The notes: generated by a model not told the origin, from the letters alone. A DNA stretch of 36,334 bases from an uncultured Lachnospiraceae bacterium (GCA_947176065.1 CAMWPB010000041.1:1-36334), one strand, 5' to 3'; counted from the first letter of the stretch, positions 24,662-33,374 are shown. Numbers and translations are program-made.

Positions 24662-25570
24662 TCAGGCTTTCCAAAATTCTTCCACTTCATTCAATATTTC
24701 TTCGTGGGGAAGGATGGTAGCCTCCTCAATGCTGATACCGGTTTTTTGCAGATAATATTTGATCAGATGGTACCCGACGGCATATCCCGCACAATAGGGC
24801 AGGCCTGCTTCGGGAAAGCATTGCATTCTTGCCATTTCATCGCCGTACAGATAGGCCGTAATGTTTTCAAAGCCCGTTGCATGCAGACCGTCATGTATGA
24901 TCTCTTTTATCAGTGGTAACAGTTCGGGATCTGTTTTGCTCACCCATGGTCCGAGAAATTCTTCGCCATGTATTGCCGTGGCGTAGTTCTCCGCCAAACC
25001 CTCGCCCACAAGCATCTCGCCAAGGGTGACGTCGTTCGTCCATTTGATAAACTGGTATCTGACGTTATGATTGGTTTCATGTGCGAGTGCGGCAGGGAGC
25101 TTTTTCAGATTCTTTTCATTTGGAATCAGCCATCCCATCAAGAAGCCGGGAATGCCGCCGTCTCCGCAGTAACCCTCATTCATTTTCGTATATGCGTTCT
25201 CCGAATCTGCCAACAATACAGTAAACAGATACTCCTGCACTTTGAGCGCAATCCCCTTGCGGGTAAAGCGCTCCAGAGCGTCTTCGATAGATTTTTGACA
25301 GGCATTCCAAAGATTCTGATCGGAAATGGCTTCGATCCAGTCCGCTGTCTGCACATTCACCCTGGACGGAGGGAAAATGCCCATCCTGTTATTCGCCATG
25401 ATAATGTCATAAGCCCCTCTTTTGGGCGCTTTGAGGGGGATGTGATAGCAGTCCCATTTGCCCTGAAAAGGGAGCATTAATTCGTAGCGGTAGATATCAT
25501 CCTTTTTATCCTGATTCGCATGCATGATTTTTCTGTAAACATCCGGTGAATAGACACTCTTCACAATCAT
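24662..25570 (-). CDS. DUF2268 putative zinc metalloprotease
   Basis: This 302-residue cytoplasmic protein resembles the DUF2268 predicted zinc-dependent protease family. The key motif is ALAHETNHNVRYQ, an HExxH-type zinc site written HETNH, with a downstream GEGLAENYA that supplies the third ligand region. AGYAVGYHLIKYYLQKTG near the end is also typical. The start is ATG 25570, with GAGGAGG just upstream. It follows the MerR/TipAS gene by 26 bases on the same strand, so the two are probably one operon and the enzyme is probably induced by the MerR ligand. The substrate is unknown. Confidence 0.85.
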   Translation of the reverse strand: MIVKSVYSPDVYRKIMHANQDKKDDIYRYELMLPFQGKWDCYHIPLKAPKRGAYDIIMANNRMGIFPPSRVNVQTADWIEAISDQNLWNACQKSIEDALERFTRKGIALKVQEYLFTVLLADSENAYTKMNEGYCGDGGIPGFLMGWLIPNEKNLKKLPAALAHETNHNVRYQFIKWTNDVTLGEMLVGEGLAENYATAIHGEEFLGPWVSKTDPELLPLIKEIIHDGLHATGFENITAYLYGDEMARMQCFPEAGLPYCAGYAVGYHLIKYYLQKTGISIEEATILPHEEILNEVEEFWKA

Positions 25571-25596
25571 AATAGCCTCCTCGTACTCTGCCAGTA

Positions 25597-26322
25597 TCAG
25601 CCGCAATAAGCCTGTATCGCTTCATTGACAAATACGGCAGTCCCTTCTCCTGCGTATTCGTCAATGTTTTTTGTAAATTCGCCGCCACCGGCATACATTC
25701 TCCCAAGACCGCTCAAGATCTGATCCGTACACTGATAAAAGTGTTCGGTAAAAAAGCTTTGCAGCTTTATGACCAGAGCCCTGGCCGTTTCGGATGAAGG
25801 ATCGGTATCCTTGATTTCCCCAAATTCCCTGAATATCAGCATACATTGTTCGCCCAAAATGAGATCTTCCTCAGGTGTGCGGTTTTTTGCTTTTTCCGTA
25901 TACTCTTTGTATGCCGGAGAGTTACCCCATGCTGCCTTTGCCTGCGCGGCATATTCGTCCAGTTTGCTCCTGTCAAATGCTGAAAAATCCATATACTTCA
26001 CTCCTAACAATTTTATTCCTCCGGCGAGGTTTATCAGGTTCTCTAAATGCTCCTTTTTTAGCTTTAGTAAGGTTATCTGCTGGTCTAATGCTTTGTTTCT
26101 GTCAAAATCCGGGCTTTCCATAATTTCCCTGATGTCCTTCAGCGGAAACTCCAATTCCCGAAACAGTAAAATTTGCTGTAAACGCTCCAAATCCGTATCT
26201 TCGTATAGTCTGTATCCGGTATCACTGTATTTTGACGGATGCAGAAGGCCGATTTTGTCATAGTATTGGAGCGTACGGACACTTACTCCTGCAAGCTTGC
26301 TCACTTCATGTACTGTCATCAT
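25597..26322 (-). CDS. MerR-family regulator with TipAS-like drug-binding domain
   Basis: This 241-residue protein has a MerR winged helix at the start (VHEVSKLAGVSVRTLQYYDK, then GLLHPSKYSDTGYRLYED), a coiled-coil dimerisation helix near 75-105, and a C-terminal TipAS-type domain (about 125-241) with RTPEEDLILGEQCMLIF. TipAS domains bind thiopeptides and other small molecules and then activate transcription. AGGAGG lies eight bases before ATG 26322. Its promoter has the unusual 19-base spacer with an internal dyad, so it very likely controls itself and the downstream DUF2268 gene. Confidence 0.9.
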   Translation of the reverse strand: MMTVHEVSKLAGVSVRTLQYYDKIGLLHPSKYSDTGYRLYEDTDLERLQQILLFRELEFPLKDIREIMESPDFDRNKALDQQITLLKLKKEHLENLINLAGGIKLLGVKYMDFSAFDRSKLDEYAAQAKAAWGNSPAYKEYTEKAKNRTPEEDLILGEQCMLIFREFGEIKDTDPSSETARALVIKLQSFFTEHFYQCTDQILSGLGRMYAGGGEFTKNIDEYAGEGTAVFVNEAIQAYCG

Positions 26323-26353
26323 CCAGATTTCCTCCTGTCTGCCTGATAGCATT

Positions 26354-26384
26354 ATCATAAACTATGACGCAACGTAATAGTCAA
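26354..26384 (-). promoter_or_regulatory. MerR-type promoter with 19-base spacer and operator dyad
   Basis: On the minus strand TTGACT (26379-26384) and TATGAT (26354-26359) are separated by 19 bases. This overlong spacing is characteristic of promoters that MerR proteins activate by distorting DNA. The spacer holds the near-perfect dyad ACTATGACG (26361-26369) and CGTAATAGT (26373-26381), with one mismatch in nine. Confidence 0.85.
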
Positions 26385-26443
26385 TACGTTTTTTGCTTTT
26401 TCCGATACAAAAGAAACCAGTCACAAAAAGGTAACTATCTAAT

Positions 26444-26463
26444 AAAAAAGTGCGTACTTTTTT
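26444..26463 (+). promoter_or_regulatory. Dyad upstream of the ACGX peptide gene, possible operator
   Basis: AAAAAAGT (26444-26451) and ACTTTTTT (26456-26463) are a perfect eight-base inverted repeat around GCGT. It lies where the -35 region of the ACGX promoter would be. It could bind a repressor, or be a weak AT-rich hairpin. Confidence 0.4.
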
Positions 26464-26478
26464 TTGGGTGTTCTGTCT

Positions 26479-26487
26479 TGCTAGAAT
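26479..26487 (+). promoter_or_regulatory. Possible extended -10 promoter of the ACGX cassette
   Basis: TGC followed by TAGAAT (26482-26487) forms an extended -10 element 54 bases before the precursor ATG. No good -35 element lies 17 bases upstream, which suggests dependence on the extended -10 or on an activator. Confidence 0.45.
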
Positions 26488-26541
26488 GAAGTTGTCGAAA
26501 GGACAAAACAAAGTACACAGAGAAAGAAGGAGGAAAAAAAG

Positions 26542-26730
26542 ATGGCACTTTCTAATTTATCCGGGTGGAACAACGAGGCGGCGCCTGCCGCGGCATGTGG
26601 ATCAGCCTGTGGGGCAGGTGACAAACCGGAGGAGAAACCGGCGGCATGCGGATCGGCCTGCGGGGCGGGTGACAAGCCGGAGGAGAAACCGGCGGCATGT
26701 GGATCGGCCTGTGGGGCTGGGGACAAATAG
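26542..26730 (+). CDS. ACGX-repeat RiPP precursor peptide
   Basis: This 62-residue peptide has a short leader (residues 1-17) and then a 17-residue unit, ACGSACGAGDKPEEKPA, present twice and followed by an 11-residue partial copy ending at the C-terminus. All six Cys (19, 23, 36, 40, 53, 57) lie in ACGS/ACGA tetrads. AAGGAGG gives a strong ribosome binding site. A radical SAM/SPASM enzyme starts 31 bases downstream. I recall protein-family databases naming such pairs the ACGX system. The modification, probably thioether or other Cys/Ala crosslinks, and the product's role are unknown. No protease or exporter gene is next to it. Confidence 0.85.
   Translation: MALSNLSGWNNEAAPAAACGSACGAGDKPEEKPAACGSACGAGDKPEEKPAACGSACGAGDK
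26593..26727 (+). repeat. 51-base tandem repeat inside the precursor gene (2.6 copies)
   Basis: Copies lie at 26593-26643, 26644-26694 and 26695-26727 (partial). The first two differ at five bases, all third-codon positions that leave the protein unchanged (for example TGT/TGC and TCA/TCG). That pattern indicates selection on the peptide sequence. Confidence 0.92.
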
Positions 26731-26760
26731 TCTGGAGAATCCGAAAGGGAGGGAATGAGA

Positions 26761-27816
26761 ATGAGTGAATATTTTGCTTTTCAGTGGCATATCACTGACG
26801 ACTGCGATCAGAGATGCAAACACTGTTATATTTTTTCGGAAAATAACTGTAAAAGTCTGGACTCCATGAACTGGGAGCAGATGCAGGAAGTCCTGGCAGC
26901 CTGCGAGGATTTCTGCCAGGTATACCACAGACTTCCCTATTTTTACATTACGGGCGGCGATCCCATTCTGCATCCGAATTTCTGGCGGCTGCTGGAGCTG
27001 CTGAAAAGCAAAAGCATTCCCTTTACGATTCTCGGCAATCCGTTTCATTTAAACGACGAGGTCTGCAGGCGGATGAAGGCGTATGGCTGCCAAAAATACC
27101 AGCTTTCTCTCGACGGGATGCGGGAGACTCACGACTGGTTTAGAAAGCCCGGCTCCTTTGATCTGACACTCGAAAAGATCGGCTGCCTGAAGCGGGCGGG
27201 CATCCGGGCGGTCATCATGACCACGGTGTCCGGGACGAACATCAAAGAAATCCCGGACATCATTGACACGGTGGTGGCGCATAAGGCGGACGTGTTTGCT
27301 TTTGCGAGATATTGTCCCACCAGCGAGGAGAAGGATACGGGAATGACCCCGATGGAGTACCGGGAGCTGCTTGCCGTCTGTGACAAAAAGTTTAAGGAGC
27401 ACGAGGCGGCCGGATGCGAGACTTACTTTAATAAAAAGGATCATCTGTGGACGCTGTACGAGTATGAGACCGGTGCGTTTCAAATCCCGAAAGACGCGAA
27501 AGAGAGCGTTATTTACGGCGGATGCAACTGCGGCAACTGCCATATAACGATTTTGCCAAACGGCGATATTTACGCCTGCCGCCGGGTACAAAACAGCAAG
27601 GTGGCAAATATATTTGAAGACAGGCTGGCCGATGTGTGGGTGTGCCAGATGGAACAGTACCACGATTACGATAAATTTAAAAAATGTGCGAAATGCGAGC
27701 TGAAGGCATGGTGCCGCGGCTGTCCCGCCGTAGCCAGCGGGGCACATGGAGATTTTTACGATGCAGATCCTTTGTGCTGGAAGGAGGTTCCCGGATATGA
27801 AGGCGGTAATTCTTAA
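26761..27816 (+). CDS. Radical SAM/SPASM peptide maturase (ACGX system)
   Basis: This 351-residue enzyme has the SAM-cleaving 4Fe-4S motif CDQRCKHC (Cys15, Cys19, Cys22) and the ITGGDPILHPNFW stretch of the radical SAM barrel. A SPASM domain with auxiliary clusters follows, in GGCNCGNCHITILPNGDIYA and later CAKCELKAWCRGCPAV and DPLCW. SPASM enzymes of this type modify ribosomal peptides. The ACGX precursor immediately upstream is the obvious substrate. ATG 26761 has GGAGGG eight bases upstream; ATG 26755 is too close to that site. The 3' end overlaps the next gene by 20 bases. Confidence 0.9.
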   Translation: MSEYFAFQWHITDDCDQRCKHCYIFSENNCKSLDSMNWEQMQEVLAACEDFCQVYHRLPYFYITGGDPILHPNFWRLLELLKSKSIPFTILGNPFHLNDEVCRRMKAYGCQKYQLSLDGMRETHDWFRKPGSFDLTLEKIGCLKRAGIRAVIMTTVSGTNIKEIPDIIDTVVAHKADVFAFARYCPTSEEKDTGMTPMEYRELLAVCDKKFKEHEAAGCETYFNKKDHLWTLYEYETGAFQIPKDAKESVIYGGCNCGNCHITILPNGDIYACRRVQNSKVANIFEDRLADVWVCQMEQYHDYDKFKKCAKCELKAWCRGCPAVASGAHGDFYDADPLCWKEVPGYEGGNS

Positions 27817-28744
27817 CGGCGTGACGCCGGCGGAACAGGTTGCGCTGTCCGAAGTAGAAATTCCGAAGGCAAAGCCGGGCTGGGTGTTAGTCAGGGTCAG
27901 GGGCTTTGGCATGAACCACTCCGAGCAGATCCTGCGGCTGCATGAGATCGATGCGGATTATATCAGAAAACCCATTATTCCCGGTATCGAGTGTGTGGGA
28001 GAGATAGCGGACGCGTTTGACAGCGGTTTTGGCGTGGGACAAAAGGTGGCGGCTCTGATGGGCGGTATGGGGCGGAGCTTTGACGGCAGTTATGCGGAGT
28101 ATGCCCTGCTTCCGGCACGCCATGTATTCCCGGTGAGGACAGAACTTTCATGGAAAGAGTTTGCCGCGGTGCCGGAGACCTATTTTACGGCATGGGGTTC
28201 TCTGTTTGAGGGGCTTAATTTAAAACCCTCGGATGCCCTTCTGGTACGGGGCGGCACCTGTGCCTTGGGGTATGCGGCCATCCAGATTGCAAAGGCTCTG
28301 GGCTGCAGGGTGATCGCCACCACACACAGGCAGGAAAAACTGCCATTGCTGGCCGGGGCAGATGAGGCGGTCCTGGACAGCGGTGAGCTGGCAGGAACGG
28401 TGTCCGGCGTGACGAAAGCATTGGAACTGGTGGGGGTAAAGACGCTTGCCGATACACTTCGGTGTACGGAAAAGGGCGGTATTGTGTGCAATACGGGAAA
28501 TCTCGGAGGAATTTATGCCCTGAACGGCTTTGACCCGATCAAATACATTCCAAACGGGGTGTATCTGACGGGATTTTACAGTAACAGGCCGTCGCAGAAG
28601 GTGATGGATGAGATATTTTCTTTTATCGACAGGAACAGGCTGCGTCCCTGCGTGGGAGCGTCCTATGCCTTTGCGGATATCCGGGAGGCATGTGCGGCGC
28701 TGGACGGCGGGAAAGTGAATGGAAAAATTGTGGTGGAGGTGTGA
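27797..28744 (+). CDS. MDR-family zinc-free quinone oxidoreductase-like protein
   Basis: This 315-residue medium-chain dehydrogenase/reductase shows a GroES-like N-terminal half (VRVRGFGMNHSEQILR, then PIIPGIECVGEIAD) and a Rossmann half with LLVRGGTCALGYAAIQIAKA, which is the NADPH-binding loop. The Cys/His zinc ligands of alcohol dehydrogenases are not evident, so it is more like quinone oxidoreductases. AAGGAGG lies ten bases before ATG 27797, which is inside the end of the radical SAM gene. That coupling suggests a part in peptide maturation or in detoxification linked to the RiPP. Confidence 0.85.
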   Translation: MKAVILNGVTPAEQVALSEVEIPKAKPGWVLVRVRGFGMNHSEQILRLHEIDADYIRKPIIPGIECVGEIADAFDSGFGVGQKVAALMGGMGRSFDGSYAEYALLPARHVFPVRTELSWKEFAAVPETYFTAWGSLFEGLNLKPSDALLVRGGTCALGYAAIQIAKALGCRVIATTHRQEKLPLLAGADEAVLDSGELAGTVSGVTKALELVGVKTLADTLRCTEKGGIVCNTGNLGGIYALNGFDPIKYIPNGVYLTGFYSNRPSQKVMDEIFSFIDRNRLRPCVGASYAFADIREACAALDGGKVNGKIVVEV

Positions 28745-28748
28745 CGGG

Positions 28749-29366
28749 ATGGACTTACAGATTTGTCTGGAGAAACTGCAGCGTGTGGGCGTTTTGAACT
28801 TTGCGACGGTGGCAGAGGACGGCTCTCCGCAGATCCGCAATATCAGCGCGATTCATTATGAGAAGGACGGCCTGTACTTTTTCACGGCCAGAGGGAAAGA
28901 CTTTTGCAAACAGCTGCTTGACGACGGGCGTGTGCAGATACTCGGCTATACCAAATTTAAAGAGATGATCCGGCTGTCGGGCAGAGCATACCCGGTGGCG
29001 GAAGAAGAACAGGAAAGATGGATTGACAGGATCTTTGAGGAACAGCCTTATCTTGCCAATGTATATCCCGGCGAAACGAGAAAAATCGGGATTGTATTTG
29101 CCATAAAGGACGGCACGGCAGAATATTTCAATCTGGGCGTACATCCCATTTTCCGGGAGACCTATTCCATGGGCGGCGCGCCGGTACCGGCAAAGGGCTA
29201 TCGTATATCGGAGCGGTGTATCGGCTGTGGAACATGCAGGAAACATTGTCCGCAGGCGTGTATTCGGGAAGGGAAACCGTTTGTGATCGAGCAGGAGCAT
29301 TGTCTGCATTGCGGAAACTGCCTGGAACACTGTCCCGTGCAGGCGGTTGAGACGAGAAGGGATTAA
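28749..29366 (+). CDS. Pyridoxamine-phosphate-oxidase-like flavoprotein fused to a 2[4Fe-4S] ferredoxin
   Basis: This 205-residue protein joins an FMN-binding split barrel (about 1-120; VGVLNFATVAEDGSPQIRNI, then LYFFTARGKDF) to a C-terminal ferredoxin with two clusters, CIGCGTCRKHCP and CLHCGNCLEHCP. The layout suits passing electrons between a flavin and iron-sulfur partners. Lying four bases after the MDR gene, it may supply electrons to the radical SAM enzyme or reduce the peptide. ATG 28749 is used; the frame extends upstream inside the MDR gene. Confidence 0.88.
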   Translation: MDLQICLEKLQRVGVLNFATVAEDGSPQIRNISAIHYEKDGLYFFTARGKDFCKQLLDDGRVQILGYTKFKEMIRLSGRAYPVAEEEQERWIDRIFEEQPYLANVYPGETRKIGIVFAIKDGTAEYFNLGVHPIFRETYSMGGAPVPAKGYRISERCIGCGTCRKHCPQACIREGKPFVIEQEHCLHCGNCLEHCPVQAVETRRD

Positions 29367-29490
29367 CGAGGGGTGTTGCGTGCAGTATCAAAGGCAAAAG
29401 CGGTGGTGTGCGCGATGGCTATGCGGAAACAAGACTGACGGCAGACAGGGGAATTGCAAGTAAGATAAGCAGGATGCGGAGGAGATCGGT

Positions 29491-30369
29491 ATGGGAGAGA
29501 AGACGGAGCAGTTGAAACGGGTATGGGAACAGGCGGAGGCGGTCGTGATCGGCGCGGGCGCGGGGCTTTCCACAGCGGCTGGATTTACTTATGACGGAGA
29601 GCGGTTTCGGAAGTATTTTGGCGATTTTGCCGGGAAATACCATTTTGGCAATATGTACGCGGGCGGATTTTATCCCTACGATACCTGGCGGGAGTATTGG
29701 GCATATTGGAGTAGATATATTTATGTAAACCGATATATGAATCCGCCGAAACCTGTATACCAAAAGCTGTATGAGCTGGTGAAGGACAGAGATTACTTCG
29801 TGCTCACCACGAACGTGGATCACTGTTTTCAGAAAGCGGGCTTTGCGAAAGAACGGCTGTATTACACGCAGGGAGATTACGGTCTGTTTCAGTGCAGCCG
29901 CCCCTGTCATGACAGAACCTACGACAATGAGGAGACGGTGCACGCCATGGTGGAGGCGCAGGGCTATCGCATCGCGGCGGACGGCAGTCTCTATCTGCCG
30001 GAGGGCGTTACGGCGGCCATGACGGTGCCGTCTGAGCTGGTGCCACGCTGCCCGGAATGTGGGGAGCATCTTTGTATGAACCTTCGTGCGGACGACACCT
30101 TTGTGCAGGATGAGGGATGGTACCGGGCGGCCGGGCGGTATGAAACATTTTTGGAGGAGCACAGGGGTAAGAAGGTTTTGTTTTTGGAATTGGGGGTGGG
30201 GTATAATACCCCTGGCATCATTAAGTACCCGTTCTGGCAGATGACAGCGGAGAATCCGAAGGCAAAGTATGTCTGCGTCAATTATGGGGAAGCCAATGTA
30301 CCCGGGAAAATCGCAGAGCGCTCCATATATATCAATACAGACATCGGAGAAGTATTAAAACAATTATAA
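29491..30369 (+). CDS. SirTM-like (class M) sirtuin, probable protein ADP-ribosyltransferase
   Basis: This 292-residue Sir2-fold protein has the NAD loop GAGAGLSTAAGF (about 21-32), TTNVDHCFQKAGF (Asn108, Asp110) and the zinc site with CSRPC and CPEC. The catalytic His of deacetylating sirtuins is replaced by Gln (TQGD, Gln127). These features fit class M sirtuins, which ADP-ribosylate proteins in pathogen operons with a macrodomain partner. Such a zinc macrodomain is encoded 3.4 kb downstream. The usual GcvH-L and LplA2 partners are absent, so the target is unclear. AGGAGA precedes ATG 29491. Confidence 0.82.
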   Translation: MGEKTEQLKRVWEQAEAVVIGAGAGLSTAAGFTYDGERFRKYFGDFAGKYHFGNMYAGGFYPYDTWREYWAYWSRYIYVNRYMNPPKPVYQKLYELVKDRDYFVLTTNVDHCFQKAGFAKERLYYTQGDYGLFQCSRPCHDRTYDNEETVHAMVEAQGYRIAADGSLYLPEGVTAAMTVPSELVPRCPECGEHLCMNLRADDTFVQDEGWYRAAGRYETFLEEHRGKKVLFLELGVGYNTPGIIKYPFWQMTAENPKAKYVCVNYGEANVPGKIAERSIYINTDIGEVLKQL

Positions 30370-30496
30370 AACAACAGATTCGATTGCGTTGCGCATTGTA
30401 ATGGCAATATTGAGGTCAAAAGAAATATTGATGGAAACAGATGCTTTCAAATAATTAAAAATTTTACAGTTTTGAAACCGGGCTATTGCATATAAA

Positions 30497-31224
30497 AAGC
30501 AAATTACCTTTTCGTGGATGAAGTTCAAATGTGTCCTGAATTTGAATTGGCAATCAACAGTCTTTATTCCAAAGGAAAAACTCTTTGATGAGTATTCCAT
30601 AAAGGGAGGACTGGCAGGTTCTTACGCTTACAGAACGGAAAAGGATAGAATAAATTACGTTAAGGAAGTTTATGAAACGATCGTCACGAGAGATCTTGTG
30701 CAGAAATATTCTTTGCCGGATACGTTGGTCCTGCAGAGACTGAGCGAATTCCTCATGGATAACATCAGCAACCTTACTTCTCCAAACAAGGTCAGTCAGC
30801 TGCTGACAGCGAACAAGACAACAACGAATCATGTAACAGTGGGCAGATATATTAAATATTTGTGCAATGCCTTTGTTTTTTATGACATAAAGCGTTATGA
30901 TATCCGCGGAAAGAAGTATTTGGAAAGTTCTGAAAAATTCTATTTGTGTGATACAGGTATCCGATATGCCATTTTAGGAAGCAGGAATATGGACTATGGC
31001 AGAGTATATGAGAATATGGTCTGTATTGAACTGCTCCGCCGGGGATATGATGTGTATGTCGGAAAATTGTATCAGAAGGAAATTGATTTTGTAGCGCAAA
31101 AAGGGAGCGAGAAAATCTATATCCAGGTCAGTGACAATATTTCGGATCGGAATACTCTTGAAAGTATAGTTATGAGGGTATTGAGATATACAATATAGTT
31201 GATTGGCTATTGCAGGAAGAGTAA
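30497..31224 (+). pseudogene. Decayed AAA_14/DUF4143 ATP-binding protein
   Basis: Three frames hold pieces of one AAA_14/DUF4143 protein. [20 protein letters not shown], the Walker B region, is read near 30499-30570 and then lost. An open frame to 31198 begins again in the DUF4143 part with [20 protein letters not shown] and ends early. The proper C-terminus, [17 protein letters not shown], is read in another frame at 31171-31224. Internal deletions therefore removed the sensor region and part of the C-terminal nuclease-like end, with two frameshifts. The Walker A end is missing. An intact relative follows at 31325. Confidence 0.8.
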
Positions 31225-31249
31225 ATGCACATAAAATAGGAATGAAATC

Positions 31250-31278
31250 TTGAAAGAGTTTTATTTCTGTTATAGAAT
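31250..31278 (+). promoter_or_regulatory. Predicted sigma-A promoter of the AAA_14/DUF4143 gene
   Basis: TTGAAA (31250-31255) and TAGAAT (31273-31278) are 17 bases apart, 46 bases before the ATG at 31325. Confidence 0.65.
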
Positions 31279-31324
31279 AAGATTACTAAAATATGTGCCT
31301 TTGCATAAAAATAGGGAGTAAAAA

Positions 31325-32578
31325 ATGGAGATTGAAAGAAATGATTATCTCAGGCAGCTTATATTGCGAAAAAATAATGGAATGATAAAGGTTATTACAG
31401 GCATACGAAGATGCGGAAAATCCTTCTTGCTGTTTAACATATTTAAAAAGTATTTGATGGAAATTGAAGTAAACGAAGATCACATTATTGAGATTGCTTT
31501 GGACGGCATTGAAAATGAAGAATTAAGAAATCCCAAAACGTGCTACCAGTACGTGAAAACTGCTATAGAGGACAAAGAAATCTATTATCTGCTTTTAGAT
31601 GAAATACAATTTATGCCGCGATTTGAAGAAGTGCTGAACAGTCTGCTTCGCATGGATAATATTGATATCTATGTGACCGGGAGTAATTCCAGATTTCTGT
31701 CCAGTGACATTATAACTGAGTTTCGGGGCAGGGGAGATGAAATAAGGGTTTATCCGCTTTCTTTTGCGGAGTTCTATTCCGTTTACGATGGAGAATATGA
31801 GGATGCATGGAACGATTACATGATTTACGGAGGGCTGCCGCAGGTTGCTGGATTTCAGACGGAACGCCAGAAAGCAGAATATCTGAAAAATATTTTCACT
31901 AATGTATACTTGAAGGATGTAGTGGAAAGAAACGGCATTCAAAGTTCGGATGGGCTTAACACACTGGTTGATATTCTTGCTTCAGCCATCGGAGCACCCA
32001 CAAACCCTGCCAGGATTTCCAATACCTTTGCAAGTGAACGCCGGATCAGCTATACGAATAAAACAATATCCAAACATATCGATTATCTTGAGGAAGCATT
32101 CCTGATTTCAAAATCTAATCGCTATGATATTAAAGGAAGAAAATACATCGGTGCTAATTTAAAGTATTATTTTACAGATTTGGGACTGAGAAATGCGAGA
32201 TTAAACTTTCGCCAGCAGGAACCGACCCATATTATGGAAAATATTGTTTATAATGAATTGCTCATTCGCGGATATAACGTTGATACGGGCCTTATAGATG
32301 TGTATGGAAAGAATCAGGAGGGAAAACGTGTCCACAAGCAGCTTGAAGTTGATTTTGTTGTGAATCAGGGAAGCCAAAGATATTATGTTCAAGTCGCTTA
32401 TGATATGGCGTCAAAAGAAAAGCAGGCTCAGGAATTTTATTCTCTGCGCAATATTCCAGATTCCTTCAAGAAAATAGTGATAACTGGTGGAACGGCAAAA
32501 CCCTGGAGAAATGAGGAGGGCTTTGTCATTATGGGAATGAGGTATTTTCTGCTGAATGCAGACAGTCTGGAATTCTGA
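31325..32578 (+). CDS. AAA_14/DUF4143 ATP-binding protein
   Basis: This 417-residue ATPase has Walker A GIRRCGKS (residues 26-33), Walker B YYLLLDEIQF near 93-102, the sensor YVTGSNSRFLSSD, the linker RVYPLSFAEFYSVY, and a DUF4143 C-terminal region with YYFTDLGLRNARLN and VDFVVNQGSQRYYVQVAY, which resembles a PD-(D/E)xK-like fold. The family is very common in gut anaerobes and its biological role is not settled; mobile-element or toxin-like roles have been suggested. AGGGAG precedes the start. Its insertion splits the sirtuin/macrodomain neighbourhood. Confidence 0.88.
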   Translation: MEIERNDYLRQLILRKNNGMIKVITGIRRCGKSFLLFNIFKKYLMEIEVNEDHIIEIALDGIENEELRNPKTCYQYVKTAIEDKEIYYLLLDEIQFMPRFEEVLNSLLRMDNIDIYVTGSNSRFLSSDIITEFRGRGDEIRVYPLSFAEFYSVYDGEYEDAWNDYMIYGGLPQVAGFQTERQKAEYLKNIFTNVYLKDVVERNGIQSSDGLNTLVDILASAIGAPTNPARISNTFASERRISYTNKTISKHIDYLEEAFLISKSNRYDIKGRKYIGANLKYYFTDLGLRNARLNFRQQEPTHIMENIVYNELLIRGYNVDTGLIDVYGKNQEGKRVHKQLEVDFVVNQGSQRYYVQVAYDMASKEKQAQEFYSLRNIPDSFKKIVITGGTAKPWRNEEGFVIMGMRYFLLNADSLEF

Positions 32579-32660
32579 TATATCAGGCTGCACAAAAATG
32601 GTGCGCAATAAACATTTGACGGAAAAAACAATACAAAAGACAGGGAGGAGTGAGTTTCAG

Positions 32661-33374
32661 GTGCTAAAGCGGGACTCAAAATATTTGCGGGCACTAAAAG
32701 CGGCTTTTCCGCATACCATTCCGATTTTTGCCGGATTCTGGTTTCTTGGACTGACTTATGGGATCTACATGAATGTGTCGGGGTTCAGTTTCTGGTATCC
32801 GATGCTGATGAGTCTGGTTATCTTTGCAGGCTCTGTGGAATTTGTAGCGGTGAATATGCTGCTCGGTGCATTCAATCCGATACAGGCGCTTGCCATGACC
32901 CTGATGATCAATGCAAGGCATCTGTTTTACGGGATTTCCATGCTGGATACCTACAAAGGCACCGGCTGGAAAAAGTTCTATCTGATCTTCGGCATGTGTG
33001 ACGAGAGTTTTTCCATCAATTATACCGCGGAAGTGCCGGAGGATGTAGACAAAGGATGGTTCATGTTCTTTGTCACTTTGCTGAATCATTTTTACTGGTT
33101 TTTCGGCGCAACGCTCGGGGGCATCTTTGGCTCTCTCATTCATTTTAATACGGAGGGGTTGGAGTTTGTAATGACGGCCATGTTTGTGGTGATTTTTATG
33201 GAACAGTGGTTCAAAGATCATACCCATACCAGCGCTCTTTTGGGGCTTGGGCTTTCGGCCCTCTGCCTGACTGCTTTCGGGGCGGATCATTTTATCATTC
33301 CCGCAATGATTGCCATTCTTGGCGTGCTCACCCTCCTGAGAAAACCGATCGAGAAAGGCGGTGGCACGGCATGA
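32661..33374 (+). CDS. azlC: AzlC-family branched-chain amino acid exporter subunit
   Basis: This 237-residue membrane protein has six to seven hydrophobic segments and the AzlC start [20 protein letters not shown], a conserved stretch [13 protein letters not shown] and [10 protein letters not shown]. AzlC and AzlD together export branched-chain amino acids. GTG 32661 is chosen because AGGGAGGAG lies ten bases upstream; ATG 32598 has no binding site. It ends in an ATGA overlap with azlD. Confidence 0.92.
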   Translation: MLKRDSKYLRALKAAFPHTIPIFAGFWFLGLTYGIYMNVSGFSFWYPMLMSLVIFAGSVEFVAVNMLLGAFNPIQALAMTLMINARHLFYGISMLDTYKGTGWKKFYLIFGMCDESFSINYTAEVPEDVDKGWFMFFVTLLNHFYWFFGATLGGIFGSLIHFNTEGLEFVMTAMFVVIFMEQWFKDHTHTSALLGLGLSALCLTAFGADHFIIPAMIAILGVLTLLRKPIEKGGGTA

